From positions 4,336,954 to 4,400,953 of the forward strand of contig NZ_AP023213.1 of assembly GCF_014218275.1 (NCBI RefSeq): a stretch of DNA of 64,000 bases, given 5' to 3'. Below, piece by piece: positions 47,563 through 54,705 of this stretch. Below the pieces are notes generated by a model that was not told the origin of the DNA, did not search any database, and worked only from the letters and a program-made list of their open reading frames with translations. This stretch comes from Citrifermentans bremense. GTDB taxonomy: Bacteria; Desulfobacterota; Desulfuromonadia; Geobacterales; Geobacteraceae. The first letter of the stretch is position 1; every line of letters begins with the position of its first letter. The position numbers were made by a program, and so were the translations under genes.

Positions 47563-48120
47563 ATGCCCTTTTCGTCGATCCAGCCCACCTCCCACTTGCT
47601 TCCGGTGTTTAAGCTTTTCCTGCTTCCTGTGGGAGGCGGAATCCCCGCAGGTGTTTTGCTGGCCCGCGCCCAAGGCCTGGCTTGGCCCGTCACCGCAGGG
47701 CTCTACCTGGTTTCGGATGTGGTCCTTGCCGTCATGTTTGAACCGGTTCTGCGATTTTTCGCTGCTGTTACTAGGAATATCCCCTTCCTTGTGCGTTTCA
47801 ACGCTGCCTTAAAGGCTGCCACGGCACGAAGCGTTGCGCATGTCAGCGGCACCAGCACCGGTCCCCTTGCGCTCGTCATGGTAGCCTTCGGCGTAGATCC
47901 GATGACCGGGCGCGCCACTGCGCTTGCAGTGGGTCATGGATTCCTTGCGGGCTGGGCCTTCGCAATCGCAGGAGATATGCTCTATTTCGCGGTCATCGCC
48001 CTCACCACCTTGCGCCTCAACTCCTACTTCAAAGACCCGAACACTACGATGCTCATCGTCTTGGCCGCGATGTTCCTCGTGCCCATGCTGGTTCGCAAGT
48101 TACGCGGCCACCGAGAGTGA
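47563..48120 (+). CDS. conserved membrane protein of unknown function
   Basis: The 185-residue protein has four or five membrane helices (about 12-32, 38-62, 95-115, 122-145 and 160-178). Gly/Pro-rich segments such as LLPVGGGIPAGVLLARAQG and GTSTGPLALVMVAFGVDP suggest a channel or transporter fold, but I do not recognise the family. It is followed by the PATAN-HDOD gene with a 133-base gap. Confidence 0.65.
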   Translation: MPFSSIQPTSHLLPVFKLFLLPVGGGIPAGVLLARAQGLAWPVTAGLYLVSDVVLAVMFEPVLRFFAAVTRNIPFLVRFNAALKAATARSVAHVSGTSTGPLALVMVAFGVDPMTGRATALAVGHGFLAGWAFAIAGDMLYFAVIALTTLRLNSYFKDPNTTMLIVLAAMFLVPMLVRKLRGHRE

Positions 48121-48253
48121 TGCGGCTCCAGGTCGCGGCTTTTGTCATTTAGAAGCTGAGAAGGTTTTAGTTGGAAAAAATATCGGATTTAGTATATGTG
48201 TACGCAATCTAGGTTTAGCGTTATGTCCCCGCAATTCTATGAAGGTGGGTATC

Positions 48254-49537
48254 ATGGGAGTCTTGTTCCAGGTTGAATTGAGCTTCATGCCGATTCAGGA
48301 TATCTTGCAGTGGATCGACATGAACCGTCTCACTTGCGTGGTCACCATTTCACGCGAGAACAACAGCGGCGTCACCTTCTATCTGGAAAAGGGAAAGCTG
48401 GTCCTGGCCGGGTCCCAGAAAAAGGGTCTGCAATTCGGCCAGTTCCTCGTGGCCTCTGGCGCGCTCTCCGAAGTGCAGGTATTCCAGGCGCTAACGGAAA
48501 GTAAGAGCAAGGGGGTTTCGCTCACCAGGTACCTGGTTGAAAACTCACTGGTATCTCCCGGTGTCCTCACTGATATCATGTCCGACCTGGTCGAGAAACT
48601 GATCCTCGACCTCCTCGCCAACAACGCCGGTTCAGTCTCCATCACGACTCCGCTACCCGAAATTCTTGCCAATGGGCCGATCACCCTGGAAACGGCGCGC
48701 GTCCTCTTCAACGCAGTCAGGATCTACGACGAGCAAAACAGGGACTCGCTGCAACGGGACGAGGCGATCGAGGGGATCAACAAGCGGCTTTACAATGAGG
48801 ACTTCCAGCTTCCGGTTCTTCCCGGCATGCTCATGCAGCTGATTTCGCTCATGGAAGATGACAACACCACGGTGCAGGAGATGGTCAAACTGATCATGAC
48901 CGACCAGGTCCTGATCTCCCGCATCCTCAAGGTTGCCAATTCTGCTTTTTACTCGGTGTCCGGGCAGGTGGACTCGATCCACTACGCCATAGTCCGGCTT
49001 GGGATGCGCGAGGTGCTTAACATCGTGACTGGAATCCAGGTGCTCTCGATGCAGAACCGCGATATTCCCCAGGAAAAGTTTCAGGCTATCCTCGATGGCG
49101 CGTTGAAGACGGCATTTCTGGCCAGTGGGCTGGCCAGGCAGTTGAGGGAGGATCCGGAAGAGGCGTTCCTTGGCGGGTTGCTACTTGATCTCGGCAAGAC
49201 GGTCATACTGAGTGTTGCCAAGGATTTCGAGATAGAGGAGTCGGTCTTCGATGAGCTCATGCATTCCCGGCATGCTGAAATCGGGGCAATGATAGCCAAG
49301 AAGTGGAATTACCCGGAGTCGATCCAGAATCTGATCCGCTACCACCACAACCGCAACTTCGGTGAGATCGTCAATAGGATGATCGCGCTTCTCCAGGTAG
49401 CAGACCAGGCCGTTCAGTCCCCATCCGGAAAGGAGATAGATCCGAAGCTGCTTGATTCCCTCGACCTCCCTCTGGAAGCGGTTATGGAGGTCCATTCGAA
49501 AGCAATGGATTCCTTCAACCAAATTAAGTCCATATAA
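48254..49537 (+). CDS. PATAN (DUF4388) - HDOD signalling protein
   Basis: The 427-residue protein begins with a PATAN/DUF4388 domain (LFQVELSFMPIQDILQWI, VTFYLEKGKLVLAGSQKKG; about 1-75), a linker helical region, and an HDOD domain (LPVLPGMLMQLISLMEDD, ISRILKVANSAFYSVSG, GGLLLDLGKTVILSVAK, GAMIAKKWNYPESIQNLI). PATAN domains bind response regulators in cyanobacterial phototaxis. The likely start at 48254 follows AAGGTGGG; starts further upstream overlap the membrane protein gene. Role probably in two-component or motility signalling. Confidence 0.82.
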   Translation: MGVLFQVELSFMPIQDILQWIDMNRLTCVVTISRENNSGVTFYLEKGKLVLAGSQKKGLQFGQFLVASGALSEVQVFQALTESKSKGVSLTRYLVENSLVSPGVLTDIMSDLVEKLILDLLANNAGSVSITTPLPEILANGPITLETARVLFNAVRIYDEQNRDSLQRDEAIEGINKRLYNEDFQLPVLPGMLMQLISLMEDDNTTVQEMVKLIMTDQVLISRILKVANSAFYSVSGQVDSIHYAIVRLGMREVLNIVTGIQVLSMQNRDIPQEKFQAILDGALKTAFLASGLARQLREDPEEAFLGGLLLDLGKTVILSVAKDFEIEESVFDELMHSRHAEIGAMIAKKWNYPESIQNLIRYHHNRNFGEIVNRMIALLQVADQAVQSPSGKEIDPKLLDSLDLPLEAVMEVHSKAMDSFNQIKSI

Positions 49538-49576
49538 GCCGGATCGGCAGTTACGCAGCGCGAATATTCCACCTAT

Positions 49577-50113
49577 TCAGCCATCGACGGGATGGGCAGG
49601 CGTATCCAGCAACAACTGGTAGAATGCCAGGTCGAGCCACCTGCCGAATTTGAATCCGACCTGCGGCAAGGTGCCAACGTGCTTGAAGCCAAGTTGCTCA
49701 TGCAGCGCGATACTCCCGGTGTTCGCAGCATCGATTGCACCTACCATTGCATGCACGTCGTTCTCTTGCGCCACCGCTATCAATTCCCGCATCACAGCCC
49801 GCCCGAGCCCCTGCCCACGATGATCCTTGTGCACATAAACAGAGTGCTCCACGGTGTACTTGTAGGCAGGCCAGCTTCGAAACGTGCCATAGCTGCCGAA
49901 TCCCAGAAGCACACCATCGTTGTCCTCGATGCCGACCACCGGAAAGTTGCCGGCACGCTTCGCGGCAAACCAGTCGACCATGGTCTGCCGCGTCCGGGGC
50001 TTGTAGTCGTAGAGCGCGGTCGAGGTCATGATCGCATCGTTGAAAATTTCCAGGATCGCATCCGCATGTCGCTCGAAACTGCAGCGCACGGTCGAGTGCT
50101 CATGCTCTCTCAT
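49577..50113 (-). CDS. GNAT acetyltransferase, phosphinothricin/methionine-sulfone type
   Basis: A 178-residue GCN5-related N-acetyltransferase. The acetyl-CoA binding loop HKDHRGQGLGRAVMREL is clear near residue 95, and the segment NDAIMTSTALYDYKPRT and the C-terminal GTLPQVGFKFGRWLDLAFYQ match the PAT/bar (YwnH-like) subfamily, which acetylates phosphinothricin, methionine sulfone or similar amino acids. The precise substrate is unknown. It stands alone on the minus strand. Confidence 0.88.
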   Translation of the reverse strand: MREHEHSTVRCSFERHADAILEIFNDAIMTSTALYDYKPRTRQTMVDWFAAKRAGNFPVVGIEDNDGVLLGFGSYGTFRSWPAYKYTVEHSVYVHKDHRGQGLGRAVMRELIAVAQENDVHAMVGAIDAANTGSIALHEQLGFKHVGTLPQVGFKFGRWLDLAFYQLLLDTPAHPVDG

Positions 50114-50246
50114 CGCGCTTTCCTCACTATTTCCATACCAGCACCTCCGCCAGCATCAACTTCTAACCATTTACCTGAATCTCCCGCCTTAGTCACGCTG
50201 AAAATTGTGCTCCTTGAGTCACAGATGAGAGGGGCAGAGTGTAAAT

Positions 50247-50279
50247 GAAAAAGCCCCCCCGGCTGTCGCCAGGGGGGCA
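50247..50279 (-). terminator. terminator of the 203-aa hypothetical gene
   Basis: GCCCCCCC pairs with GGGGGGC around GGCTGTCGCCA; on the minus strand the stem is followed by a T-run. Confidence 0.8.
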
Positions 50280-50289
50280 TCGGTGAGGT

Positions 50290-50901
50290 TCAAGGTTGAA
50301 GACTGATCGGGTTGGACCAGGGGCCGGCCATGTCTCCGCGCTTACCCCTGATCCTGAGCCAGTTGAGCTGCGTGCGATTCAATCCGGTTATCGGTATCTT
50401 CTGGCACTTGGTCGACCATACCAGAAGCCTCCAGTTTCCTTCCAGGCCGGGGTCCGCTTCGCAGGCCCATACTTCATATCCCTTTGCCCCCACTATCTTT
50501 GTGATTGACACTTCAGGATGACCTTTCTTGTCGAAACTGACCCTGAAATCCCTAGGACGGTCCAAGACAGCCTGAGAAGAGGGTGTTCTTTCGGTTGAGT
50601 GATTGAAACCGAAGGATTCCTGCAGTGAGGGATCTTTCGCTGTGATCACCTTGGCCAAGCCCAGAAGAAGGGCGAGGTTTTGGTCGATCAACTGGCGATC
50701 CTCTTCGCAGGCCTTGATCTTTTCGGGGTCTCCCTTCAGAGAACCTGCAAAATTGGTCGCGTAGCGTTCATGAAGCTCGCTATAAAACTCGGGCGTGGGG
50801 ATGAGCGATAACATCCGGTTGAACATCTCCCTGTTATAGTTCGCATTCATCGCTGCGGATTTGGAGATCAATTCAGGATGGCTCAATTTACTCGTCGGCA
50901 T
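50290..50901 (-). CDS. hypothetical protein with fibronectin-III-like C-terminal part
   Basis: The 203-residue protein has no signal peptide. The N-terminal half is helical (KSAAMNANYNREMFNRM, DRQLIDQNLALLLGLAKVI); the C-terminal 85 residues alternate strands (FRVSFDKKGHPEVSITKI, YEVWACEADPG, WLRIRGKRGDMAGPWSNPI) in the way of a fibronectin-III-like fold. The start at 50901 has a GGAGGTGGC site. Function unknown. Confidence 0.72.
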   Translation of the reverse strand: MPTSKLSHPELISKSAAMNANYNREMFNRMLSLIPTPEFYSELHERYATNFAGSLKGDPEKIKACEEDRQLIDQNLALLLGLAKVITAKDPSLQESFGFNHSTERTPSSQAVLDRPRDFRVSFDKKGHPEVSITKIVGAKGYEVWACEADPGLEGNWRLLVWSTKCQKIPITGLNRTQLNWLRIRGKRGDMAGPWSNPISLQP

Positions 50902-50952
50902 ATGCCACCTCCGATTAATTATTTTTAATTCAACGAAATAATAGCCGGGCAT

Positions 50953-51255
50953 CTGCCGATGTCAAAAAAAAAATTGGGGCCAAATACCTCCGGTGCTTTT
51001 TCATGGACAATTATTGGGAATGAACGTTTTGGAATCTGAAAATGCACCTTCTGAAGAAAATACGTCATTTTATGTTCCAAAAATGACGTATTTGAAAAGA
51101 ATATGGTGTTTCCTGCCCAAGAATGACGCATTTGGGGAAAAAATGTTGTTTCGGCCATCCCATGTAGCGGAGCATGGGAGTTTAGGCTTGATTCCGAAGA
51201 AAATTCAAATTCCTAACAGGTTATCCTGCAGGCGACGAAAATTCAGAAAAAGAAG
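50953..51255. other. A+T-rich region with inverted and direct repeats
   Basis: AAATACGTCATTT (51058-51070) is perfectly complementary to AAATGACGTATTT (51081-51093) across a 10-base loop; a related AATGACGCATTTG occurs near 51120. The repeated TGACG half-sites on both strands are compatible with a regulator-binding region. No convincing gene is seen, despite short open frames on both strands. Confidence 0.5.
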
Positions 51256-51283
51256 TTGACAATTCCTCATCTAAAGGTATCAT
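51256..51283 (+). promoter_or_regulatory. promoter of the tandem GEMM riboswitch/L,D-transpeptidase unit
   Basis: A consensus -35 box TTGACA at 51256-51261 is 16 bases from TATCAT at 51278-51283, which differs from the -10 consensus at one base. Transcription should start near 51290, about 15 bases before the first aptamer. Confidence 0.8.
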
Positions 51284-51304
51284 CCCCGCAAGTTGAAACT
51301 TGGA

Positions 51305-51387
51305 TAGACGATAATACTCAACCATCCGCGAGGGTGGGGCGGAAAGCCTATAGGGTCTCACCGAGACAGCCGGGTTGCCGAAATATC
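51305..51387 (+). promoter_or_regulatory. GEMM-I riboswitch aptamer, copy 1
   Basis: The segment has the GEMM-I layout: CTCAACC, a tetraloop stem (CCATCCGCGAGGGTGGGG), the invariant CGGAAAGCC, a second stem (AGGGTCTCACCGAGACAGCC) and GGGTTGCCG. GEMM-I aptamers bind c-di-GMP; a Geobacter subclass (GEMM-Ib) binds 3',3'-cyclic AMP-GMP. Closing pairs GATA (51310-51313) with TATC (51384-51387). The same TATC takes part in the terminator, so ligand binding should prevent termination (an on-switch). Confidence 0.9.
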
Positions 51388-51414
51388 ACGAGATATTCCG
51401 GTCCCGGCTTTTTT
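51369..51414 (+). terminator. expression-platform terminator of riboswitch copy 1
   Basis: GCCGGG (51369-51374) pairs with CCCGGC (51403-51408), and AATATC (51382-51387) with GATATT (51392-51397), followed by a six-T run. It shares the 51382-51387 strand with the aptamer, giving mutually exclusive folds. Confidence 0.85.
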
Positions 51415-51511
51415 GTTTCCAAGGATGAAACGGGGGGCAAGTCGCGACAGGCGCCTTGAGAGGCGCGGGTATGATGCCGGGCGGTGTTCCCGGCACCAAC
51501 ATCGATGGTGG

Positions 51512-51594
51512 TAGACGATAATACTCAACCATCCGCGAGGATGGGGCGGAAAGCCTACAGGGTCTCACCGAGACAGCCGGGTTGCCGAAATATC
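51512..51594 (+). promoter_or_regulatory. GEMM-I riboswitch aptamer, copy 2
   Basis: A near-exact second copy of 51305-51387 (differences at three positions over the 110-base aptamer-plus-terminator unit), starting 207 bases downstream. It again has CGGAAAGCC and GGGTTGCCG with a GATA/TATC closing stem. It directly precedes the L,D-transpeptidase gene. Confidence 0.9.
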
Positions 51595-51622
51595 ACGAGA
51601 TATTCCGGCCCCGGCTTTTTTT
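51576..51622 (+). terminator. expression-platform terminator of riboswitch copy 2
   Basis: GCCGGG (51576-51581) pairs with CCCGGC (51610-51615), followed by a run of seven Ts. It lies 28 bases before the start codon of the transpeptidase gene. Confidence 0.85.
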
Positions 51623-51649
51623 GCGCCATAGCTTAGGAAGGCTTCAGTC

Positions 51650-52960
51650 ATGCACAAGATCTTTCGGCTGCCATTCATAGCGAACGTTGTTCGCCCCTTG
51701 TTTCTCTGCTGCTTCCTCCTGTACCTGAACGGATGCGCAGCCATGAACAGGGCTGCCGAGCCATCGTCTCTGAGCCCGGCTCCCATGCAGAGGGAGATCG
51801 AGCGGAACGCCTTTCCGGTAGCTGCAGGTGATGACGTCATCGGCACCCTGGCAGTGGTGAAGTTGGAGAAGGGTGACACCCTGCCCGACATCGCCCGGCA
51901 TTTCAGCCTGGGTATCAACGCGATAAGTGCCGCCAATCCAGGTGTCGATGTCTGGGTGCCTGAACCGGGGAGGGAGGTGATACTCCCCTTGACCTTCATC
52001 CTCCCCGATGCCCCCCGCAAAGGGATCGTGGTCAACCTGGCAACCATGCGTCTTTTCCGCTTCAAGGGGAACGTCGTGTCGACCTACCCGGTAGGTGTCG
52101 GCACCTCCGAGCGGCCGACTCCTACAGGTAAGATGCGCGTGGAAAGAAAGGCTGCCCTTCCCACCTGGCGCGTGCCCGCTTCAATTGCGGAAGATCACAG
52201 GAAAAAGGGAGATCCTCTCCCTGCGGAAATTCCCCCGGGAGCCCTCAACCCATTGGGCGAGCGCGCGCTTTATCTGAGCAAGGCCGGCTACTTGATCCAC
52301 GGCACCAACAAGCCGGCCAGCATAGGCCTTAAGGCGACGAACGGGTGCCTGCGACTCTATCCGGAGAACGTAACTGCGCTCTACGAGGAGACCCCGGTGA
52401 ACACCCCTGTGTTAATCGTGAACCAGCCATATCTCGTTGGGGAACGCGATGGGGTCCTGTATCTGGAGGCCCATGCGCCCAGGGAAAGCTCCGGCGCCCT
52501 GGAGTGGGAAAAGCTGTCGGCAAAACTCAAGAAGCTGGAAAAGAATTACGGTCGAGGGCTCGACTGGAAAAAGATCTCTCAGATACGTATGGAAGCCAGG
52601 GGTGTTCCTGTCCCCATCTTGGCCTTAGGTCCAGACGGCGGGAAAGAGAGTGTCAAACCGGTAACTCTCGAACACCCGCCCCAGGTATTCGGCGCCCCGG
52701 AGATACCAGAGCTGCGGCTGGACGCCTGGTATGTCCTGGCTGCCAACGTGCGCGAGGAGTTGGAGGCTCGGCGGATTGCCGCCATCATCAACCACCAGGG
52801 TCCGCCCATCCCGGCACGGGTCTTGTCGAAGAGCGGCAACAGCTACCGTGTCATCGCCGGCCCCTTCGATAACGCCGGCGTGGCCAAGGAGGCGGTGAGA
52901 CGCCTGAAACTCGACCTGGAACTCGATGGGATATTGATCGATCCTGTTGCAAAGATGTAG
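51650..52960 (+). CDS. LysM-like/YkuD L,D-transpeptidase lipoprotein with SPOR domain
   Basis: The 436-residue precursor has a lipoprotein signal (LLYLNGCAAM, Cys near 29), a LysM-like peptidoglycan-binding repeat (LEKGDTLPDIARHFSLGINAI), a YkuD L,D-transpeptidase core (IVVNLATMRLFRFK ... YLIHGTNKPASIGLKATNGCLRLYPEN; about 125-255) and a C-terminal SPOR domain (DAWYVLAANV ... YRVIAGPFDN). The catalytic Cys is in TNGCLRL; the usual SHGC has Asn instead of His before Gly. LDTs of this type crosslink peptidoglycan or attach outer-membrane lipoproteins. It is under control of two riboswitches. Confidence 0.9.
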   Translation: MHKIFRLPFIANVVRPLFLCCFLLYLNGCAAMNRAAEPSSLSPAPMQREIERNAFPVAAGDDVIGTLAVVKLEKGDTLPDIARHFSLGINAISAANPGVDVWVPEPGREVILPLTFILPDAPRKGIVVNLATMRLFRFKGNVVSTYPVGVGTSERPTPTGKMRVERKAALPTWRVPASIAEDHRKKGDPLPAEIPPGALNPLGERALYLSKAGYLIHGTNKPASIGLKATNGCLRLYPENVTALYEETPVNTPVLIVNQPYLVGERDGVLYLEAHAPRESSGALEWEKLSAKLKKLEKNYGRGLDWKKISQIRMEARGVPVPILALGPDGGKESVKPVTLEHPPQVFGAPEIPELRLDAWYVLAANVREELEARRIAAIINHQGPPIPARVLSKSGNSYRVIAGPFDNAGVAKEAVRRLKLDLELDGILIDPVAKM

Positions 52961-53048
52961 CAAATCCGGCCTGTCCATGGTGCAGGCCGGATGTCATGAA
53001 CTACCCGCGGTGGCGTAAAACAAACCAACAATTAGGAGGTAACTAGTC

Positions 53049-53414
53049 ATGAAGAAAGGTGCTCTTTTGGTCACGATGATGCTTGTTCCCGCTGTTGCCA
53101 TGACGGGATGTGCGACGTCAGGGGATCTCGCGAAGGTGCAGACGCAGGAAAGGGCGATCGGCGCTAAAGCCGATCAGGCATTGCAGGAAGCCCAGGCTGC
53201 CAAGGCCACGGCGGATGCGGCCAAGGCACAGGCCGATGCTGCAGCGGCTCGGGCGGAAAATGCGGCAAAAGCGGCAGAGGAAAGAGAAAAGCTCGCCGCC
53301 GAGAAGGAAAGGCTGGCCGCAGAAAAGGAAAAGGCTGCCGAGGAGCGGGAAAAGATCGCGCAAGAAAAGGGAGAGCGGGCTGACGCCGCTTTTTACAAGT
53401 CGATGAGGAAGTAA
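53049..53414 (+). CDS. Lpp-like alanine-zipper lipoprotein ending in lysine
   Basis: The 121-residue precursor has a lipobox (AVAMTGCAT, Cys21), a long Ala/Glu/Lys coiled coil with heptad-like AKA and EKE repeats and no globular domain, and ends FYKSMRK. The mature protein is about 100 residues, nearly twice Braun's lipoprotein, but shares its plan: lipidated Cys, alanine zipper, basic C-terminus with terminal Lys. In enteric bacteria that Lys is linked to peptidoglycan by L,D-transpeptidases, and two such genes flank this one. An excellent AGGAGG site lies at 53034-53039. Confidence 0.85.
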   Translation: MKKGALLVTMMLVPAVAMTGCATSGDLAKVQTQERAIGAKADQALQEAQAAKATADAAKAQADAAAARAENAAKAAEEREKLAAEKERLAAEKEKAAEEREKIAQEKGERADAAFYKSMRK

Positions 53415-53429
53415 CTGCGTTTATTAAGA

Positions 53430-53486
53430 GTCTCCCCCTCCCCTATTCGCGGACCGAAGCGTTAAGGCGCGCAGGCCCGTCAAGGG
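53430..53486. repeat. 13-bp perfect inverted repeat after the Lpp-like gene
   Basis: GTCTCCCCCTCCC (53430-53442) is complementary to GGGAGGGGGAGAC (53474-53486), with a 31-base loop. It lies 16 bases past the Lpp-like stop and could terminate or stabilise that transcript. It has no T-run. Confidence 0.65.
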
Positions 53487-53556
53487 AGGGGGAGACCGTC
53501 ATTGCATTACGTCTCCAAGATGAAGCTTGGGAGGATTCAAAAACAAATCCCCCCTG

Positions 53557-53579
53557 CCCCCCCTTCGCAAAGGGGGGAA
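53557..53579. repeat. G/C-run hairpin
   Basis: CCCCCCTT pairs with AAGGGGGG across CGCA in the spacer between the Lpp-like gene and the second transpeptidase gene. Related G/C-run hairpins occur at 29134-29251. Confidence 0.5.
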
Positions 53580-53580
53580 C

Positions 53581-53689
53581 GTTAATTCGCGGACAGTGCT
53601 TGATGGGCAATATTCCCCTGGTTCCCGAATTCCCCGATGAACTTTAGAAAAGGGGGAAGTTTATTCACGGACAATGCTTGATGGGCAAT
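53581..53689. repeat. pair of 31-bp direct repeats
   Basis: GTTAATTCGCGGACAGTGCT... (53581-53611) recurs as GTTTATTCACGGACAATGCT... (53659-53689) with three or four differences, both ending TTGATGGGCAAT. The second copy ends 20 bases before the transpeptidase start. Function unknown; possible recombination site. Confidence 0.65.
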
Positions 53690-53709
53690 GGGTGAAGGTG
53701 AAGGCGACG

Positions 53710-54705
53710 ATGGAAGTTACAACTGTAAGCAGGAAATGGAAGCAGCTTTGCCTTTTCATTGTCCTCGCCGCATTAGTTTTCCCGGCGGGCGGATGCAGCC
53801 ACCTCGACGGCTCATTCCGCGCCGCTTCCGCATTTGAAGAAGCCGGCGGCCGTTCCGACCGGGGTGATTACCCGGCCGCTTTGAGCGGATACGAAGAGGC
53901 CTTGAAGAAGTACCCCGCCGCCGGGGACAGGGCTTTGTTCGAAATGGGGATCATCCACGCCCACCCGAATAACCCGCAGAAGGATTACGGCAAAGCGCTG
54001 GAGTGCTACCGGACCCTGATTAAGGATTACCCCCGAAGCAGTTACAGGCCGGACAGCGAGATGATGATTTTTTACCTCGCCAATGTGACGATGAAGGATA
54101 AACTCCTCGACACCCAGCGAAACGAGATCGAGGTTCTCCAGCGCGAGGTAAATAAACAGCGGGACGAGATAGCAACCCTGCAGCGGGAGATCGGTAACAA
54201 GGAAGGCGAAATTGCCTCGCTGCAGCAGGAAATCACGGCGCTGGAGAAAGCCGCCTCTCCTCCCCCTGCGGTCATTAAGGGACCGGCCGACAAGATCCTG
54301 ATAGAGAAGAAAGAACGACGCTTGACCCTGATGGCGAAGGGCGAGGTGCTCAAAAGCTACAAGATTTCTTTGGGGGGAAATCCCAACGGTCCCAAGGAAA
54401 GGCAGGGGGATAACAAGACACCGGAAGGAACCTACCAGATCGATTCGAGGAACAGCGACAGCCAGTATCACCTCTCCCTTCATATCTCCTACCCCAACGA
54501 GCGGGACAAAAGGCGAGCCAGGCAAATGGGGGTTTCCCCGGGCGGAGACATCATGATTCACGGGATGCGCAACGGCTTCTCGTGGTTTGGCGAATACCAC
54601 ACCTCCATCGACTGGACCAGGGGATGTATCGCCGTAACCGACAATGAAATACTGGAGATAAGTGAACTGGTGCCAAACGGCACTGTCGTGGAAATAACCC
54701 CATAG
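53710..54705 (+). CDS. second L,D-transpeptidase (TPR/coiled-coil lipoprotein, YkuD)
   Basis: The 331-residue precursor has a lipoprotein signal (VFPAGGCSHL, Cys near 30), a TPR-like region (GDYPAALSGYEEALKKYPA, KALECYRTLIKDYPRSSYR; about 50-125), a coiled coil (NEIEVLQREVNKQRDEIATL; about 135-185) and a YkuD transpeptidase core at the C-terminus (RRLTLMAKGEVLKSYKISLG, catalytic MIHGMRNGFSW ... WTRGCIAV). TRGCIAV carries the catalytic Cys and the upstream His is in IHGM. The ATG at 53710 was chosen because it gives a normal signal peptide. It probably acts with the preceding two genes on the cell wall. Confidence 0.87.
   Translation: MEVTTVSRKWKQLCLFIVLAALVFPAGGCSHLDGSFRAASAFEEAGGRSDRGDYPAALSGYEEALKKYPAAGDRALFEMGIIHAHPNNPQKDYGKALECYRTLIKDYPRSSYRPDSEMMIFYLANVTMKDKLLDTQRNEIEVLQREVNKQRDEIATLQREIGNKEGEIASLQQEITALEKAASPPPAVIKGPADKILIEKKERRLTLMAKGEVLKSYKISLGGNPNGPKERQGDNKTPEGTYQIDSRNSDSQYHLSLHISYPNERDKRRARQMGVSPGGDIMIHGMRNGFSWFGEYHTSIDWTRGCIAVTDNEILEISELVPNGTVVEITP

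Noticed and set aside
50925-51259. Short open frames on both strands (50925-51158 minus, 50993-51259 plus)
   Set aside because: They cross the inverted repeats and the riboswitch promoter, lack ribosome sites and have no domain; chance frames in A+T-rich DNA.
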